Positions 44,725-58,633 of a stretch of DNA of 64,000 nt are shown piece by piece (the stretch's first letter is position 1; each line of letters begins with the position of its first letter). A program made the position numbers and the translations under genes. Source of the stretch: Allomyces arbusculus (taxonomy: Eukaryota > Blastocladiomycota > Blastocladiomycetes > Blastocladiales > Blastocladiaceae); the NCBI GenBank assembly GCA_027604705.1, contig JADHYV010000033.1:1-64000 (forward strand), written 5' to 3'. A model generated the notes under the pieces. It worked only from the letters and a program-made list of their open reading frames with translations. It had not been told where the DNA came from and did not search any database.

Positions 44725-45873
44725 GGTGGAGGGAGGTCGAGGAAGGGGGAGAGGAAGAGTGAAGTTCGTGGAGGGCGGTTGGCCGGTCGGTCAGCTGTGG
44801 ACGAATGGTAGGCGGGTATGTAGGTAGGTCGTAGGTGCCCTGAAGAGGGACCTGTCGCCGATATATACGCTGGGATTGGATATGATTGGCACACACCTGT
44901 ATTCGACGGTGCGGGCTACCAGCATCGGCTGGGTCAGGGTTGTGGATTGGATCAGGGACAAGCAGGGGCGCGTGGCGAGGGGCGATCAGGGCGGTGATCC
45001 AACGCAGAAGACAGGGCCGGCACCACCAACACCCATGTTCCCATGGCCTTTTTCTCTGCACCTCCATTGCACCGTCGAGCACGCTCAGCAGCACCACGTT
45101 CATGGTCTGCTCGTCCGATCATTCCAATGATTCTTGGCCGGGTTCATCGCGTCCCATTAAGGGCACGAAGGAGAGACAGCGTGGGGAAGCGCACCCCGCC
45201 GTGCACGCACGTCCGGGAACCGGGATCGCGCCGTTGGAGCATACATTGATACTCCATTTAATCGTCCCGACCTGCTTTCTGGTTCGTCACGACTTGCTGG
45301 AGTGCGCGGTATATGTGTGTGTTCAATGTGTCGGGGCCTCAACACAGCCGCGCACAGGGTGGAAAGCCGTCCGCGGGGTTTCCGGACCTGTCCTTCCATA
45401 GATTCCCGTTGCCTGTCGATTTGGTCGTCCAACCACCCAACCAACCTTGCGCAACGCGCCGCCGCCCTGGGGACACGCAACAACATAAAAGCGGCGTACC
45501 GCCCGCGTTGGAAGCGACCGAACCGACTCTCTTCTTCTCTCTCTGGCTCGCGCATCGCATCGTCCAACCTCTACGGCGGTTTCCAAGATGTACGGGCACT
45601 CCATTGATTGATGGATTGGCCAGTGACGAGGCAACTGCAATCGACCAAACCGCGGGCCGCACCCGCGACACGAGCCGAGCGCTCTCGAACGCGACGTGGC
45701 CGCTGCACGACGCGAAAATGGGGACTGGAGCTGCTGCTGATCGGCCAAAACCTACCAAACCAGCCGGACCGACATGCGAACTGACCCGACCGACCCCCCC
45801 CCCCCCTCACTCGTCCGAACCACGTTTAGCCCCCCCCCCCCCTGCTCATCCATTCACATTGCATCACACCATT
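44725..45873. other. Intergenic region upstream of the repeat surface-protein gene
   Basis: 1.15 kb without a convincing gene. It ends in two poly-C runs (about 45794-45806 and 45830-45842) within 80 bp of the next start codon, where core promoter or 5' UTR would be expected. Confidence 0.45.
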
Positions 45874-46989
45874 ATGGCCTTTCGCACGACCGGCGCCACG
45901 GCCGTCCTGGCCATCCTTGTGATCGCAGCGCTGCTGAACGTGGCTGCCGCCGCCGACTCGACGCAGCTCGAGACGATCACGATGCCGGCGCCGCCCGAGG
46001 ATGCTGGGTTCGAGTACTCGTGGGAGACGCGCAAGGGCAAGAAGAACAACAAGGACGTGCTCGTCGTCGGCCCGGTCGTCAAGGGCGTCAAGGAGAACAA
46101 CGGTAAGGGCAACGGCGGCAAGAAGGCAGTCGACGCCGCGTCGGCGCAGGCTGAGGCCAAGAAGAAGGACCCGCAGCTTGAGACGATCACGATGCCGGCG
46201 CCACCAGCCGACGCTGGGTTCGAGTACTCCTGGGAGACGCGCAAGGGCAAGAAGGACCAGAAGGACGTGTTAGTCGTTGGCCCAGTCGTCACGGGCGTCA
46301 AGGGCCAGGGCAAGGGCGCCGGGAACGGCGGCAAGAAGGCGGTCGATGCGGCCACGGCCGAGGCCGAGGGTAAGAAGAAGGAGGGCCAGCAGCTTGAGAC
46401 GATCACGATGCCGGCGCCGCCTGCCGACGCTGGGTTCGAGTTCTCGTGGGAGACGCGCAAGGGCAAGAAGAACAACAAGGACGTGCTTGTCGTCGGCCCG
46501 GTCGTCACGGGCGTCAAGGAGAGCAACGGTAAGGGCAGCGGCGGCAAGAAAGCGGTCGACGCCGCGTCGGCGCAGGCTGAGGCCAAGAAGAAAGACCCGC
46601 AGCTTGAGACGATCACGATGCCGGCGCCACCAGCCGACGCTGGGTTCGAGTACTCCTGGGAGACGCGCAAGGGCAAGAAGGACCAGAAGGACGTGTTAGT
46701 CGTTGGCCCAGTCGTCACGGGCTTCAAGGACAACAACGACAAGGGCAACGGCAAGAAGAGCGAAGACGGCAGCGTCGTCCCCGCGAGCTCCGATGTGGCT
46801 CCGGCCGCGTCGGGCGTCTCGTCGGGCGTCATTGGCATCGCTGTTGGCGCCGGCGTCGTCCTGGCTGCCGCTGTTGGTGCCGCTGTCATGGTCCACCGCC
46901 GCCGCTCGCGCAAGGCCTACGGGTCGGTCGAGGCCGCGATCACGCCCACAGAAGTGCAGCCCGACCGTGTCGTGCTGAACCAGCACTAA
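45874..46989 (+). CDS. Secreted, membrane-anchored protein made of four near-identical tandem repeats
   Basis: An intronless 371-residue protein. Signal peptide at residues 1-27 (AVLAILVIAALLNVAAA). Four tandem units of 70-72 residues begin at about 31, 101, 173 and 243, each opening QLETITMPAPPxDAGFEYSW, then ETRKGKK and DVLVVGPVV and closing with a Lys/Gly/Ala linker. One transmembrane helix follows at about 305-335 (GVIGIAVGAGVVLAAAVGAA), then a short basic tail (VMVHRRRSRKAYG) ending VVLNQH. Predicted type I surface protein with a repetitive ectodomain. Units 1 and 3 share NNKDVL, and units 2 and 4 share DQKDVL, pointing to duplication of a two-unit block. The upstream open frame lacks features of coding, so the ATG at 45874 is chosen. 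Adhesin or wall-protein roles are possible but unproven; no family recognised. Confidence 0.8.
   Translation: MAFRTTGATAVLAILVIAALLNVAAAADSTQLETITMPAPPEDAGFEYSWETRKGKKNNKDVLVVGPVVKGVKENNGKGNGGKKAVDAASAQAEAKKKDPQLETITMPAPPADAGFEYSWETRKGKKDQKDVLVVGPVVTGVKGQGKGAGNGGKKAVDAATAEAEGKKKEGQQLETITMPAPPADAGFEFSWETRKGKKNNKDVLVVGPVVTGVKESNGKGSGGKKAVDAASAQAEAKKKDPQLETITMPAPPADAGFEYSWETRKGKKDQKDVLVVGPVVTGFKDNNDKGNGKKSEDGSVVPASSDVAPAASGVSSGVIGIAVGAGVVLAAAVGAAVMVHRRRSRKAYGSVEAAITPTEVQPDRVVLNQH
45964..46745 (+). repeat. Four coding tandem repeats, about 210-216 bp, in A-B-A-B order
   Basis: Units start at about 45964, 46174, 46390 and 46600. Long stretches are identical at the DNA level between units 1 and 3 and between 2 and 4, including silent positions such as GTGTTAGTCGTTGGCCCAG in units 2 and 4. 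This implies recent duplication or gene conversion. Confidence 0.9.
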
Positions 46990-47496
46990 ACGTGCCGTGC
47001 TTTCGTCCATTCTTCCATCTTTTCGGTTCGCGTTTTGGCCGGCTGGCCTCGCTTTCTTTTGCGCTTTTGCATTGATTGGTGGAGGCTTTCAATCGGTTTA
47101 CGCAATATACGTGGGTGCTCCATTTGCTGATGCGACACTTGCGTAACCACGTCACCCCTACCTGGACGCGCACAGTCAAGCACATGGTGTAAACCGTGGG
47201 GATGACGACAAAAGGTAGTGAGAGATATGGGCCCAGTGTTCCCCCAGTGTTCCCCATCATCCTCACCATCACCGTGCCCAGTATCTTTTCTCACTTCATC
47301 CGTGGCCCACACGTTGGAGAAGAGTGCAACCAAGCCCACAAGTCGCCTGTCATATTTGTGTGCCGCTGTAACAAAAACCTGCTTACCATAGCGCCGTGTA
47401 TTGGTCGTGCCTTGCTCCATCCGTCCATAGTTATGCCATCGTTCGAGTCCCCTGCACCCTCACGCCCCACAGTCCTCCTTTGACCCTCCTGAACCA
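46990..47496. other. Convergent 3' gap
   Basis: About 500 bp between two 3' ends; AT-richer, no gene. A tRNA-B-box-like GTTCGAGTCCC near 47450 is not part of a foldable tRNA. Confidence 0.4.
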
Positions 47497-50400
47497 TCAC
47501 CGATTCAAAGTCGTCGTGCGCTTCTCACGCCGGCGCTCCTCGTCGTCGGACAAACTAACCGCCGACGCGCACGCCGACGTGACCGGCAACGAATTATGCG
47601 ACCCGCGCGGCCTTGCGCTCGGCACAGCAAAACTCGCCATCGACCCTTGCGGCAATATCGAGACATTATCCGCCGCGTCGTCCTCGTCCGTCACCTCCAC
47701 CAACGGCGCCTCACGCATGACCCTGCTGCCCGTCACAATCCCGTCGGCGCCTGCACTGCCTCCGTGGTGCGACCCGAGCGATCCGGCCGACGCGACCGAC
47801 GGCGGTGTGCGCGACCCGGAATGGAGGCCCGAGAGCGGCGCCGACGGACTCGAGAACCGCCGCGGACTCGTTCCTCCTGGCCCGCTGTTGCTGGTGTGGG
47901 GCATCTCGGCGCTCGGTCCGCTACCGGCCGAGTCGACGGAAAACTTGCGCGTGCGTGCGGGCGCCGCCGAGGGCGTGTCGAGCGCGGGGACAACGCTCAC
48001 GGACGACCCCATCAGGCGCGTGCCCAGGAGCTGCGGCCCGCCAAACACGAGCGACCCAGCAGCCGCGAGCCCGGACCCGCCCACTTGCAGGAGCTTATCG
48101 CGCAGCCCGGCGGCACGCGTCGGCGGCGGCAGTGGCGGTTCCGGCCCCGAGACGAGACTCAGCTTGGACGCGCCGACGCCGATCGCGGCATTCGACGCGT
48201 CGATATGCGCGACGCGCATCCCGAAAATCGAGTCGGGCAGTGTCACTTCGCCATCGGCCGTGATCGACCCACCAATCTCGAGAATCGATGCGGCCATCGA
48301 CGAGTGCGGGCTCGAGTGCTGCGACGACAGCGCACGGCTGCCGCCGAGCGACTGTTGCGAGGTCGTCACGGTAATCGCCGGCGGGAGCGTGCCCGTTGGC
48401 AATGTCAGCGACCCGTGCGCGGGATTCATGTGCACGGTCGACGTCGACCGCACGGTACCCGGGCCCCCACGCTTGGATAACGTGCGCCGCCCCGCGCCAC
48501 CGTCCGAGTCGGAACTCGTGCTCTCAGCGTCGGTCGCGGCGTGCAGCATTGCCGCGACCGCGGCGCTGTCGCTCCCGCCGGAACTACCGGCACCGCTCAC
48601 GCCCATCATCACATTCACGTTCGCGCGCGTCGATGCCGGGGACTCCTTCGATTCCTGGATCGTCGGCTGGTCCGGGACCCGAATCGACTGCAGACTCGTT
48701 TTCGTCAGCGTCGATGACGGCGCGCCGGATCTGGGCGAGAACGGCAGAGTGCCGAGATTCGGGGCGCCGGTCGTGGATCCAAGCGTGCCGGCGTGTAAAG
48801 TGCCGGGCCGGCTCGCCGTGCGCTGCTGCTCCAGCTGCTGCGCGCGCTGCCGGTTCTCGTTCTCGCGCAAACGCTCCTGCGCGGCCATAAGAATGCGTTC
48901 CTTGACGGCCGGGTAGTAGGCAAGGACTTCTTCGAGGTTCGTCTTGGAGAGCACGTAGATGTCGGTGTAGGTCGCAGCGCGGATGCTTGCGGTGCGTGGG
49001 CGCGAGAAAAACTGGTGAGGTGGTACAGGGTGTTAGTAGGGAAGCACGAAGCAGAGAGGGCAGATAAAGCGCGACAGGGACGCACCAGCTGGAGACACGG
49101 AGAGGGGAGCAGTCGTGGTCAGGTCAGTCAAACAGAGAGGAAGGAGAAGATGTGAACAGGCAGCGTACAGCGATCTCGCCAAAGAATGATCCTTCATGCA
49201 TGGACGCAAACACTTGGCAGCCGTCCTCGCTGACCACGTCGACACGTCCCTTGTGGATGCTGGGCAGTGCAGGAGAATTGGTTCGATCAGGATGAAGAAG
49301 CGACCAGTGGAGCAAACTGGCGGCGGTACGTACAAGAACATTTCTGACCCAATGTCACCCTTCTTCACGACATACTCGTTGGGCAAGAACAGGACCGGCT
49401 GCAGCGCGAGCGAGAGCATGCGCATGAACCCAATCTCCGTGTCCTGGAACAGCGGCACTTTGCCAATAATGTGCCCATTGATCCCGAGCGCAAGCTCGGC
49501 CTGGAACGTGGTCGGCAAGTCGGTAAAAATCGTTTTCGCGTCGATGCCCTTATTTCGTTTCCACAGGTAGTTGTAGTAGGCCGACACGCGCTTGCGCGTC
49601 GTCGCGTCGAAATGGTTGTGATCCATGTACTGCCGCACCGACAGTAGCTTTTGCTGGTACCGCGATCGCTGCGAGTCGCGGTTGGCCAAGATCGACGTGA
49701 CCGACGCCGTCACGTAGCCGAACAGGATCAGGCCCGAAAGGAACATGGCCAGGCCAATTGTCTTTTCCTGGAAATTGGGTGCCTCGAGATCGGCGTAGCC
49801 CGGGACCGTGAGGACTAGACGGAGCGAGTACACAACAATGTGAGCCCTGAAGCTGAGAGAAGACTTGAATACGCGCAACGGGGGAGCGGGGACGTACTGT
49901 TGAGCACCCAATACGCCGAGTAGACGTACTTGATGGACGTGTGGTCGTCGAGTTCGTGCGCGTGCAAGTCGACCGAGTTGTGCCGGTTCGGATCATACAT
50001 GGACCACGTCATGGTCGTCGTTGTCGTCGTGGTTGTCGAGGAGGTGGTGGTCGACGGCGATGACGCACCCCTTGGCAGCGGAAGCCACGACAGCAAAAAC
50101 GCGGACCGCGGCGGCGCGACCACGTCGGGTTCCGGCGCAGATGATATCGACGCCGAGGTTGCGGGTGGCAATCCGATGATCCACCAGATGCATGCGTAGT
50201 AGTGGATGACCATGATAACCATGAGCAGAAACTTGTAGGCCTGGACGAGCAGCGACCCCGTTAACTTCATTTCCTCGTGTCGGATCCAGGCCATGGCCTT
50301 GTAGAGCGACAGGACGCGGTTGAGCCGCAAGGACCGGTAGCCGTGCGCGTAGAGCGTCGGCGCAAACACTTCAATCGGGAAATTGGCGACCACGTCTAGA

Positions 50401-50897
50401 ATGAACCGCGACCGCAAGTAATTGACAGCCATGGCCCGCGGGTGCGCGACGACTTGGCCGTCGTAATTGATAAAGGCCGTACGGAACCCGAGCACAATGT
50501 CAATAATCAAAATAGCCCACGCGGCATTGTTGAACGTGAGCGCGACCGAGTTGGAGTCCACGGCAAACGCGACCTGGTACGGGATCAAAATCGACTGCGC
50601 GACCGCGGCGCCCATGGCGAGTAATCGCCATCCGGTTGCAAGCGCCGAATTTGGGAGAATTGCTGCGGTTGCGAGAAAAGCTGTCACGACAGCAATTGCG
50701 TCGCGCACGCGGTCAAAGGCGCGATAGAGCACACCCGACGACCCCATTCGAAGCAGCGGCGCATCGAGGTCAGGCTGGTCGGCGCCTTCGATACCGGGGC
50801 CGTTGAAGGTCGTGGGCGCGCTCTCGAGATGCGCCACAGCAATTGACGGCGGCTGCGCTCGCGGCCCGTGGGCCAGCTTGTGCATGGCGTCGGCCAT
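47497..50897 (-). CDS. Cyclic-nucleotide-binding, voltage-sensor-type cation channel
   Basis: Four exons (49898-50897, 49334-49814, about 49168-49259, 47497-49011) give about 1,028 residues. Six membrane segments: S1 about 90-112, S2 AWAILIIDIVLGFRTAF, S3 RFILDVVANFPIEVF, S4 GYRSLRLNRVLSLYKAM with basic residues at regular spacing, S5 FLLMVIMVIHYYACIWW, pore, then S6 TIGLAMFLSGLILFGYVTAS. A C-linker (LLSVRQYMDHNHF, RVSAYYNYLWKRNKGI) and cyclic-nucleotide-binding domain follow (GDIGSEMFFIHKGRVDVV, phosphate cassette GEIAFFSRPRTASIR). The ~470-residue tail is Ser/Pro/Gly-rich. The filter reads L-T-V-P-G-Y-A-D instead of T-T-V-G-Y-G-D. A Thr run lies in the S5-pore linker. A cGMP-regulated K+ channel is known in Blastocladiella; whether this is its orthologue cannot be told here. 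Confidence 0.9.
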
Positions 50898-51562
50898 GTA
50901 GACGACGGTTCGAACGACAAGCCGACGTCGACACGTCGTTACCGTGCGCACGCAAGTCCGCGCAAACGGGCCAACAGTCGTGTCCGGGGCGGGGCGCCAG
51001 ACACACGTCGCACAGGGCTTGTTGCTTGATGAACTTCCGTGTCGCTGGGCGTTAGAGTGTGCCTGGAGGCCGGTGCGATCGCCGACCGAGCTAGGGGTAG
51101 GGCCAGCGGCAATGGGTGGCCACCGACTGCAGCAGGTTGCGCGAGCGAAGAGCGTGTGGATCGAGCGGGAGGACAGTCGCGAACGCGCGCTGCGGTTTCT
51201 GACTGTCCTTAGCCTCACGGCAATCCTGGCCCACCCCCGCACCCCCCACCCTCCTCCCTGCCGACTGGTGGGAGAGCTCTCTTTTGCTGTTCTCGTGTCA
51301 AGACGTGCCAAATCTCACGGCAGGGAAAACAAACAAAAGCAGGGGCTCCCAACCTACGTGCGCGATTTGCGCGCTCCAGAAGGCAGCTGCAACCAGGATA
51401 GCGTGGCCGCCAGCTTTTGCGGGCAAAATAACAACCCATGGCCACCGATCACGCCCGTCTCCCCTCCTGCCATCGCCAGCATTGTGGATGGAGCCGCGTG
51501 CAGTCAGTCGCCTGCTGGGATCAGTCAAAAATTGTATGCGATAGCTCTCCCTCCTCCACTTA
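50898..51562. other. Gap between bet3 and the channel gene
   Basis: 665 bp, promoter side of the channel gene and 3' flank of bet3. No gene seen; the channel frame is open further upstream but without a good start. Confidence 0.4.
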
Positions 51563-52385
51563 TCAATCCTCACCCGCCGGCACCTCATCCTCGAGCACCT
51601 TGATGAGCGTCACGCGCATTTCCGAGCACTCATCGCCAAGCAACACGTCCGACACCCACCGTGCATCGACCTGCAGCTGAACCATTTCAAGAGCGCCGCG
51701 CACGACACCGCACAGCACGTTGCTGAACCAGAGCGGTGCCGGCGCCGACGCCATGGCATCGCCGTTCTCCACGGGACCAGCGGCACTGCCCACGGCACGC
51801 CGACGCGCAGCTTCGGGCAGCTCGACAAACTCGGCGAGCGGGTTTTCGTCAAAGACGAGACTAAACGCCTTGGCGTCGGGCGCAACGTTCGTAACGGTGG
51901 GCGAAATGTTCAAAAACATTTTGAACGCGACCTTGGCCACAGTCTCGGCCGTGTCGCGGAAGTCGCGGCACCGGCCCAACTGGCTCCTGGCCAGGAATTC
52001 CTCGATGAGTCGCGTGCCCATGTTGTAACCCCTAGTGATCCCAATCCAATGCCCCGTGTGAGTGCGAAGGTCGGGAGGAACAATGAGCGTCGGCCCCAGG
52101 GGTGGATCAAGGGGTGGAGAGATGTGAGAACAGGTCAACTCACATCTTGTCGAGCTGCGCGTTGACCTTGGCGTAGTTGTTGTTGAAGTCGCGGCACAAT
52201 TGCGTGACAATTGAGCCGTAGGTGAGGGCAAACAGCTCACCATTCTACGGCGCTCGCGTCGTGGCGAATCAGCGTGCCATCTTCGAAAGCTGGCGTCGAT
52301 CAGCATGGGGGCAGGCGATGCTCACCACTTTCTCGACCTTGGTGCGCCACACATCCTCGCCCAGCGTCTTGAGCGGTTTGGCCAT
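51563..52385 (-). CDS. bet3: TRAPP complex core subunit Bet3 (TRAPPC3)
   Basis: Vesicle-tethering complex subunit acting in ER-to-Golgi traffic. Three exons (52326-52385, 52144-52244, 51563-52031) give 209 residues against 193 in yeast. The protein aligns throughout with the family: MAKPLKTLGEDVWRTKVEKV, NGELFALTYGSIVTQLCRDF, the palmitoylation-channel signature MGYNMGTRLIEEFLARS, FKMFLNISPTVTN, FSLVFDENPLAEFVELP, WFSNVLCGVVRGALEMVQLQ and the invariant end LEDEVPAGED. The extra length is an Ala/Pro-rich insert after FVELP. Donors are GTGAGC and GTGAGT. Phase is kept at both junctions. It is head-to-head with pap1. Confidence 0.96.
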
Positions 52386-52734
52386 GTCGATTTCGCGTCT
52401 TGCTGGATGATTTGCACCAAGTTGCACGTCGTGCTGTCAAGGTCGTCGCGACAAATCAAGAGCCGCGGCCGAACCGACGTTGCCTTGGCGACTCCGACCG
52501 CCTCGACACGGTCATTGCCAAAGCACGTGCTACATCAAATCCAGCCCACCGCAGCGTCTGGCCGCGCCTTAGTCGCTTCGTCATTTTCCAGCTGCTCTGC
52601 TTCGCTGTGCAGGTCGACTTGGCTCCCAAGTCCGCCTGCAACTACCCGCGACTGCCCGCAACTGCCTCGACTCCTTGTGTCCTCGAGCTCGTCGCCACGA
52701 CCAACCGCCCTCTGTGCCCGTCCCTGCCGCAATC
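52386..52734. promoter_or_regulatory. Divergent promoter, bet3 / pap1
   Basis: 349 bp between outward start codons. No clear TATA box. Confidence 0.5.
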
Positions 52735-55317
<2,583 letters not shown>

Positions 55318-56763
55318 GGGCGTTATCTCTCCCTGGCTCTTTCTGTTTTCGTTCCTCGCCTGCACGGTATTGATTGATTCGCGCGCCGCGTTTCTCCAGC
55401 ATCCTACCTTCGTGTGGAAGCGCGAGCAGGAGAGCGATCACCGAGCGCGCGCCGAGTCTGTCCTGCGTGCGCGTCGTTTGCGGGGGTTCGTTGGCCGTCT
55501 GTCTGTCGTCACGCCGCGTTGATCGTTCCTATCGCCCTCTCTTCTCCCGCCCGTCTTTTTGAACAGCAAATCCGAAATCAACTCTCCCGATGTCTCTCTT
55601 CGTTTACCCACCCCCTTGTCTTGTTTGTGTCCTTTCCACAACCCGCCCACTCCGCGTCCGCTGATGGCTCACCGTGTCGGCCGATGTAGCGTTCCCGCGG
55701 CGCGGGCTTGTCCACCTGTCTTTCCGTTTTGCTTTTTGGTTTCTCGTTCTGTTGTTGTTCCCACTGATGCTTTTTGGTGCTTCATTGGTCGTGCTTGAGA
55801 AGTTGGAGGGAAGGGAGCCGCACGAATCGACTGCACCGAGTTGCTTACACTTCTTTGCTTGACTGTGACCGGTCTGAACCGGGTTTTTGGAAGAACTTTG
55901 CCGGACCGCGAAGGGGGCGGCCTGGCCCTTTATATACTAAACGACGAGAGAAGAGTTTCACCAACCAGAACACCGTCAAAGCGGATCGAGCACGCGCGAG
56001 CGTGAGTGTGCTCGCTCGCTCGCCGTTGCGCTCTCACGCGCGCCGTCAAGGATGTGGGGCCACGGCGATAGTTGCGACACGTCGACGGTTGTGACGTGTC
56101 AGTCCACGACTCCTGGATGCGGGCTGAGCGAGGCCAGGCACGGCTGGGCCCGCCTGCGCAACGAAGACGGATGCGCGACCGCATCAGACTAGCATGCTGA
56201 GCGTATCTCCGAACCAGGATTTCAATCTAATTTTGTGAGCAAGCGAGAAATGACGTGGAGGAGAAATGACGTGGAGTTCAAAAATGGCAGCCTCCTGTCT
56301 CAGCATGGTGGAGAAGAGTTCCATGTCAGCTCCCCACATCACAAACCGGCCTCGCATGCAATGGCTCACATTAATCAACGACAGCCTACCGCCGTGCCAC
56401 GCCCACTGGATTCAGACTGTTTGCCGAACCACCGTCCTCACTCCCCAACAGTGCCAGGCCATTGTCATTCATTGCCCGTCCCCTTGATCTTGCACTTCCT
56501 CGTCCTGCCACTCGCCGCTGTTGCAACCCACCTCGCCAACAACTCATTTACGATCATGATCAATACATCGGCGAGAGCGGTTTCGCTCTCAGAATACCCT
56601 CCGCTTCCTGGCACAGCACTTCCATCCGTGCCGGTGCCGGTGGATCTCAGTTCCGACCACTGTGACGCGCGATTCCGCGGCGAGACTCGCTGCATTCCCG
56701 TCGTTTGGTGCCAGATATCACGCGTCGTTTCCGCTATGAGCCAGCATCACGCTGGGCATCAAG
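55318..56763. other. Gap between pap1 and its decayed copy
   Basis: About 1.4 kb, AT-richer. It contains a TTTATATACTA element at about 55929-55940 and a short tandem duplication of GAGAAATGACGTGGA at about 56247-56278. No gene recognised. Confidence 0.45.
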
Positions 56764-58290
56764 ATGGCCATGACCACGTCGGTTCCGCTCCCGGCGTCCT
56801 TGCAGCCGCCTGCTACGGCCCTCCCGGCGGTGCAGCAGCAAATGGCCAAGACACCGGATCAGTTTCTCGGCATCACGCAGCCCATTCCGCTCGTCGAACC
56901 CACTGCTACAGAACAAGAGCTGACCGCTCAGCTGGTGGAGACGCTGCGCGAGAACGGCATGATTGAACCGACAAGGAGGCCCAGATGCAGAACGCGTGCT
57001 TGCGCCTTCGCGTTCACGCGGAAATATCAATGAATTCAAGTCATTTTCGATCGTAGCAAGACGGTCCTTGGTCGCATTAACATTCTGACCAAGCGGTTTG
57101 TCAAGCAAGTCGGCATGCGCCGCGGGCTCACCGAAGAACTTGCGGAGGAGGCGGGCGGCACGATCTTCACGTTTGGGCCGTTCCGTCTCGGCGTCTGCCA
57201 CGATTGACACGCTCTGCCTTGTGCCTCGCCACATTACACGCGAGAACTTCTTTTTGGACATGCTCGAGATGCACAAGAATGAGCCCGACGTAGCCGAGCT
57301 CGTGGTGCGGTTCCTGCTCCAGTTCCCGCGGGTGGGACAGGACGCGCCTGAGCGGTTCATTGGTCGATTGCCGCTGCGCGACGCGTACCAGCCGGCGATC
57401 AAGGTGAAGCTCATGGGAATGCTGGTGCACATTGTCCTTTTCCCCGCCCCCTCGCACTGTCACTGTGGACGTTAGTTCGCACCGTTCTGCGGTCCGAACA
57501 GTGCAAACTTTCCTGTGTAATCCGACTGCGGTTACTCACGAGCTGTAACATTTTTTCGGGCCCACATTGATCTCCGTTCGCGCGTTGTCGAATCAGATCA
57601 ACCTTGTCATGCCTCGATTGCAGTTGCCCCAGGTCCTCGGCGACGTGGATTTGAGTGACAATAATCTCTTACTCAACCAGGGCGAGTACGACTTGCGTGC
57701 CATGAACGGTTCGGATTTACTCGAGCTTCTCCACCCGTTTTCATTTATCCTGAGCGACTCGCGGCGCTCCCGGCGTCGGCCCTCGCGTCACGAACGAAAT
57801 CGCGCGGCTTGTTCACAAAATTACCGGGTTTCGCACGACGCTGTGGTGCGTCAAGCTGTGGGCCAAGCGTACGTTTGGTTCTCTGTCTTCGCGACAGCCG
57901 ACATTAGCCATGGGCTTATCAATTTGCGTTTGCTCGACTCCATCCCAGGCCATAGCGTCTACTCGAGCACCATGGGCTTTCTCAGCGGCATTTCGTGGGC
58001 GATATTCGTCGCGCGCGTATGCCAGCTGTATCCAAAGCGACCGCGTCGACGCTCGTGTCCAAGGTCTTCAACATTGTATTTAAGTGGCAGTGGCCACAGC
58101 CGGTCCAGTTCAAGCCCATGCAGGACGGCTCGCTGAACGTGCGCATTTGGAGCCTGCGGGTGCGTCGCTAAAAACCTGTGATCATAGATGATGCTGGTAA
58201 GAAGTGTCAGACGAAATTCTTGTAGTTCTCCCTATCCGACCGCGCGCACCGCATGCCCATCCTCACACCAGCCTACCAACGTCGGCGTCT
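56764..58290 (+). pseudogene. Decayed, 3'-truncated tandem copy of poly(A) polymerase
   Basis: Matches pap1 exon by exon in the same order and orientation: QFLGITQPIPLVEP, VLGRINILTKRFVKQVGMRR, LPQVLGDVDLSDNNLLL, CVKLWAK and STMGFLSGISWAIFVARVCQ. Intron positions are kept with diverged intron sequence, so this was a DNA-level duplication rather than a retrocopy. It is broken. A one-base loss shifts exon 1 near 56970. The stretch for the first two catalytic Asp is deleted in exon 2 near 57200. The third Asp is Asn (INLVMPRL). A second frameshift lies in exon 6 near 58035. Homology stops in exon 7 near 58290, so the RNA-binding domain is missing. Moderate divergence suggests an old duplication. 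Confidence 0.88.
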
Positions 58291-58384
58291 GCCGTCGCGC
58301 AGGGAGTGACAGTTCGATCGGTTTTCTCGCTGATTGTATGGAATTCAATGATTGGTTTGCTGCTTTCAGTCCAACTTTCAGGTA

Positions 58385-58633
58385 CGCACTCCTCGACCGG
58401 CCCTTGTGCACCGGCATCTTGGCGCCGGGACACGTGTGGCCCTGCGCCGTGCGCGGGCACGGGTACTCGAGCGTCGGGCCCGACAGGCACGCTGTACACA
58501 AAAAGCAGTGGCCTGGCATGAACTTGCCCGCCCACCCGTACCGCGTGCGCACTTTGGCGGAGCCCGGGTCAAAGTAGAGTTTGGCAGCACGCGCCGCGGC
58601 GGGTGGTCTTGGTTGAGGCATGGATGGTGGCAT
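58385..58633 (-). pseudogene. Stand-alone first exon of the small cysteine-containing family (copy A)
   Basis: Starts at an ATG (MPPSMPQPRPPAAARAAKLY) and then parallels the family gene at 59628-60724: FDPGSAKVRTRYGWAGKFMP, GHCFLCTACLS, EYPCPR and a C-P pair. Downstream on its strand lies the truncated pap1 copy, with no matching second exon, so this is probably a partial copy. A very short alternative gene cannot be excluded. Confidence 0.6.

Noticed and set aside
47435-47475. Possible tRNA gene (GTTCGAGTCCC B-box-like sequence)
   Set aside because: The flanking bases do not form a T stem, and no A box or acceptor stem is found upstream.
55929-55940. TATA box (TTTATATACTA) as a promoter of a new gene
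   Set aside because: No gene follows within a plausible distance; the decayed pap1 copy starts about 800 bp away.
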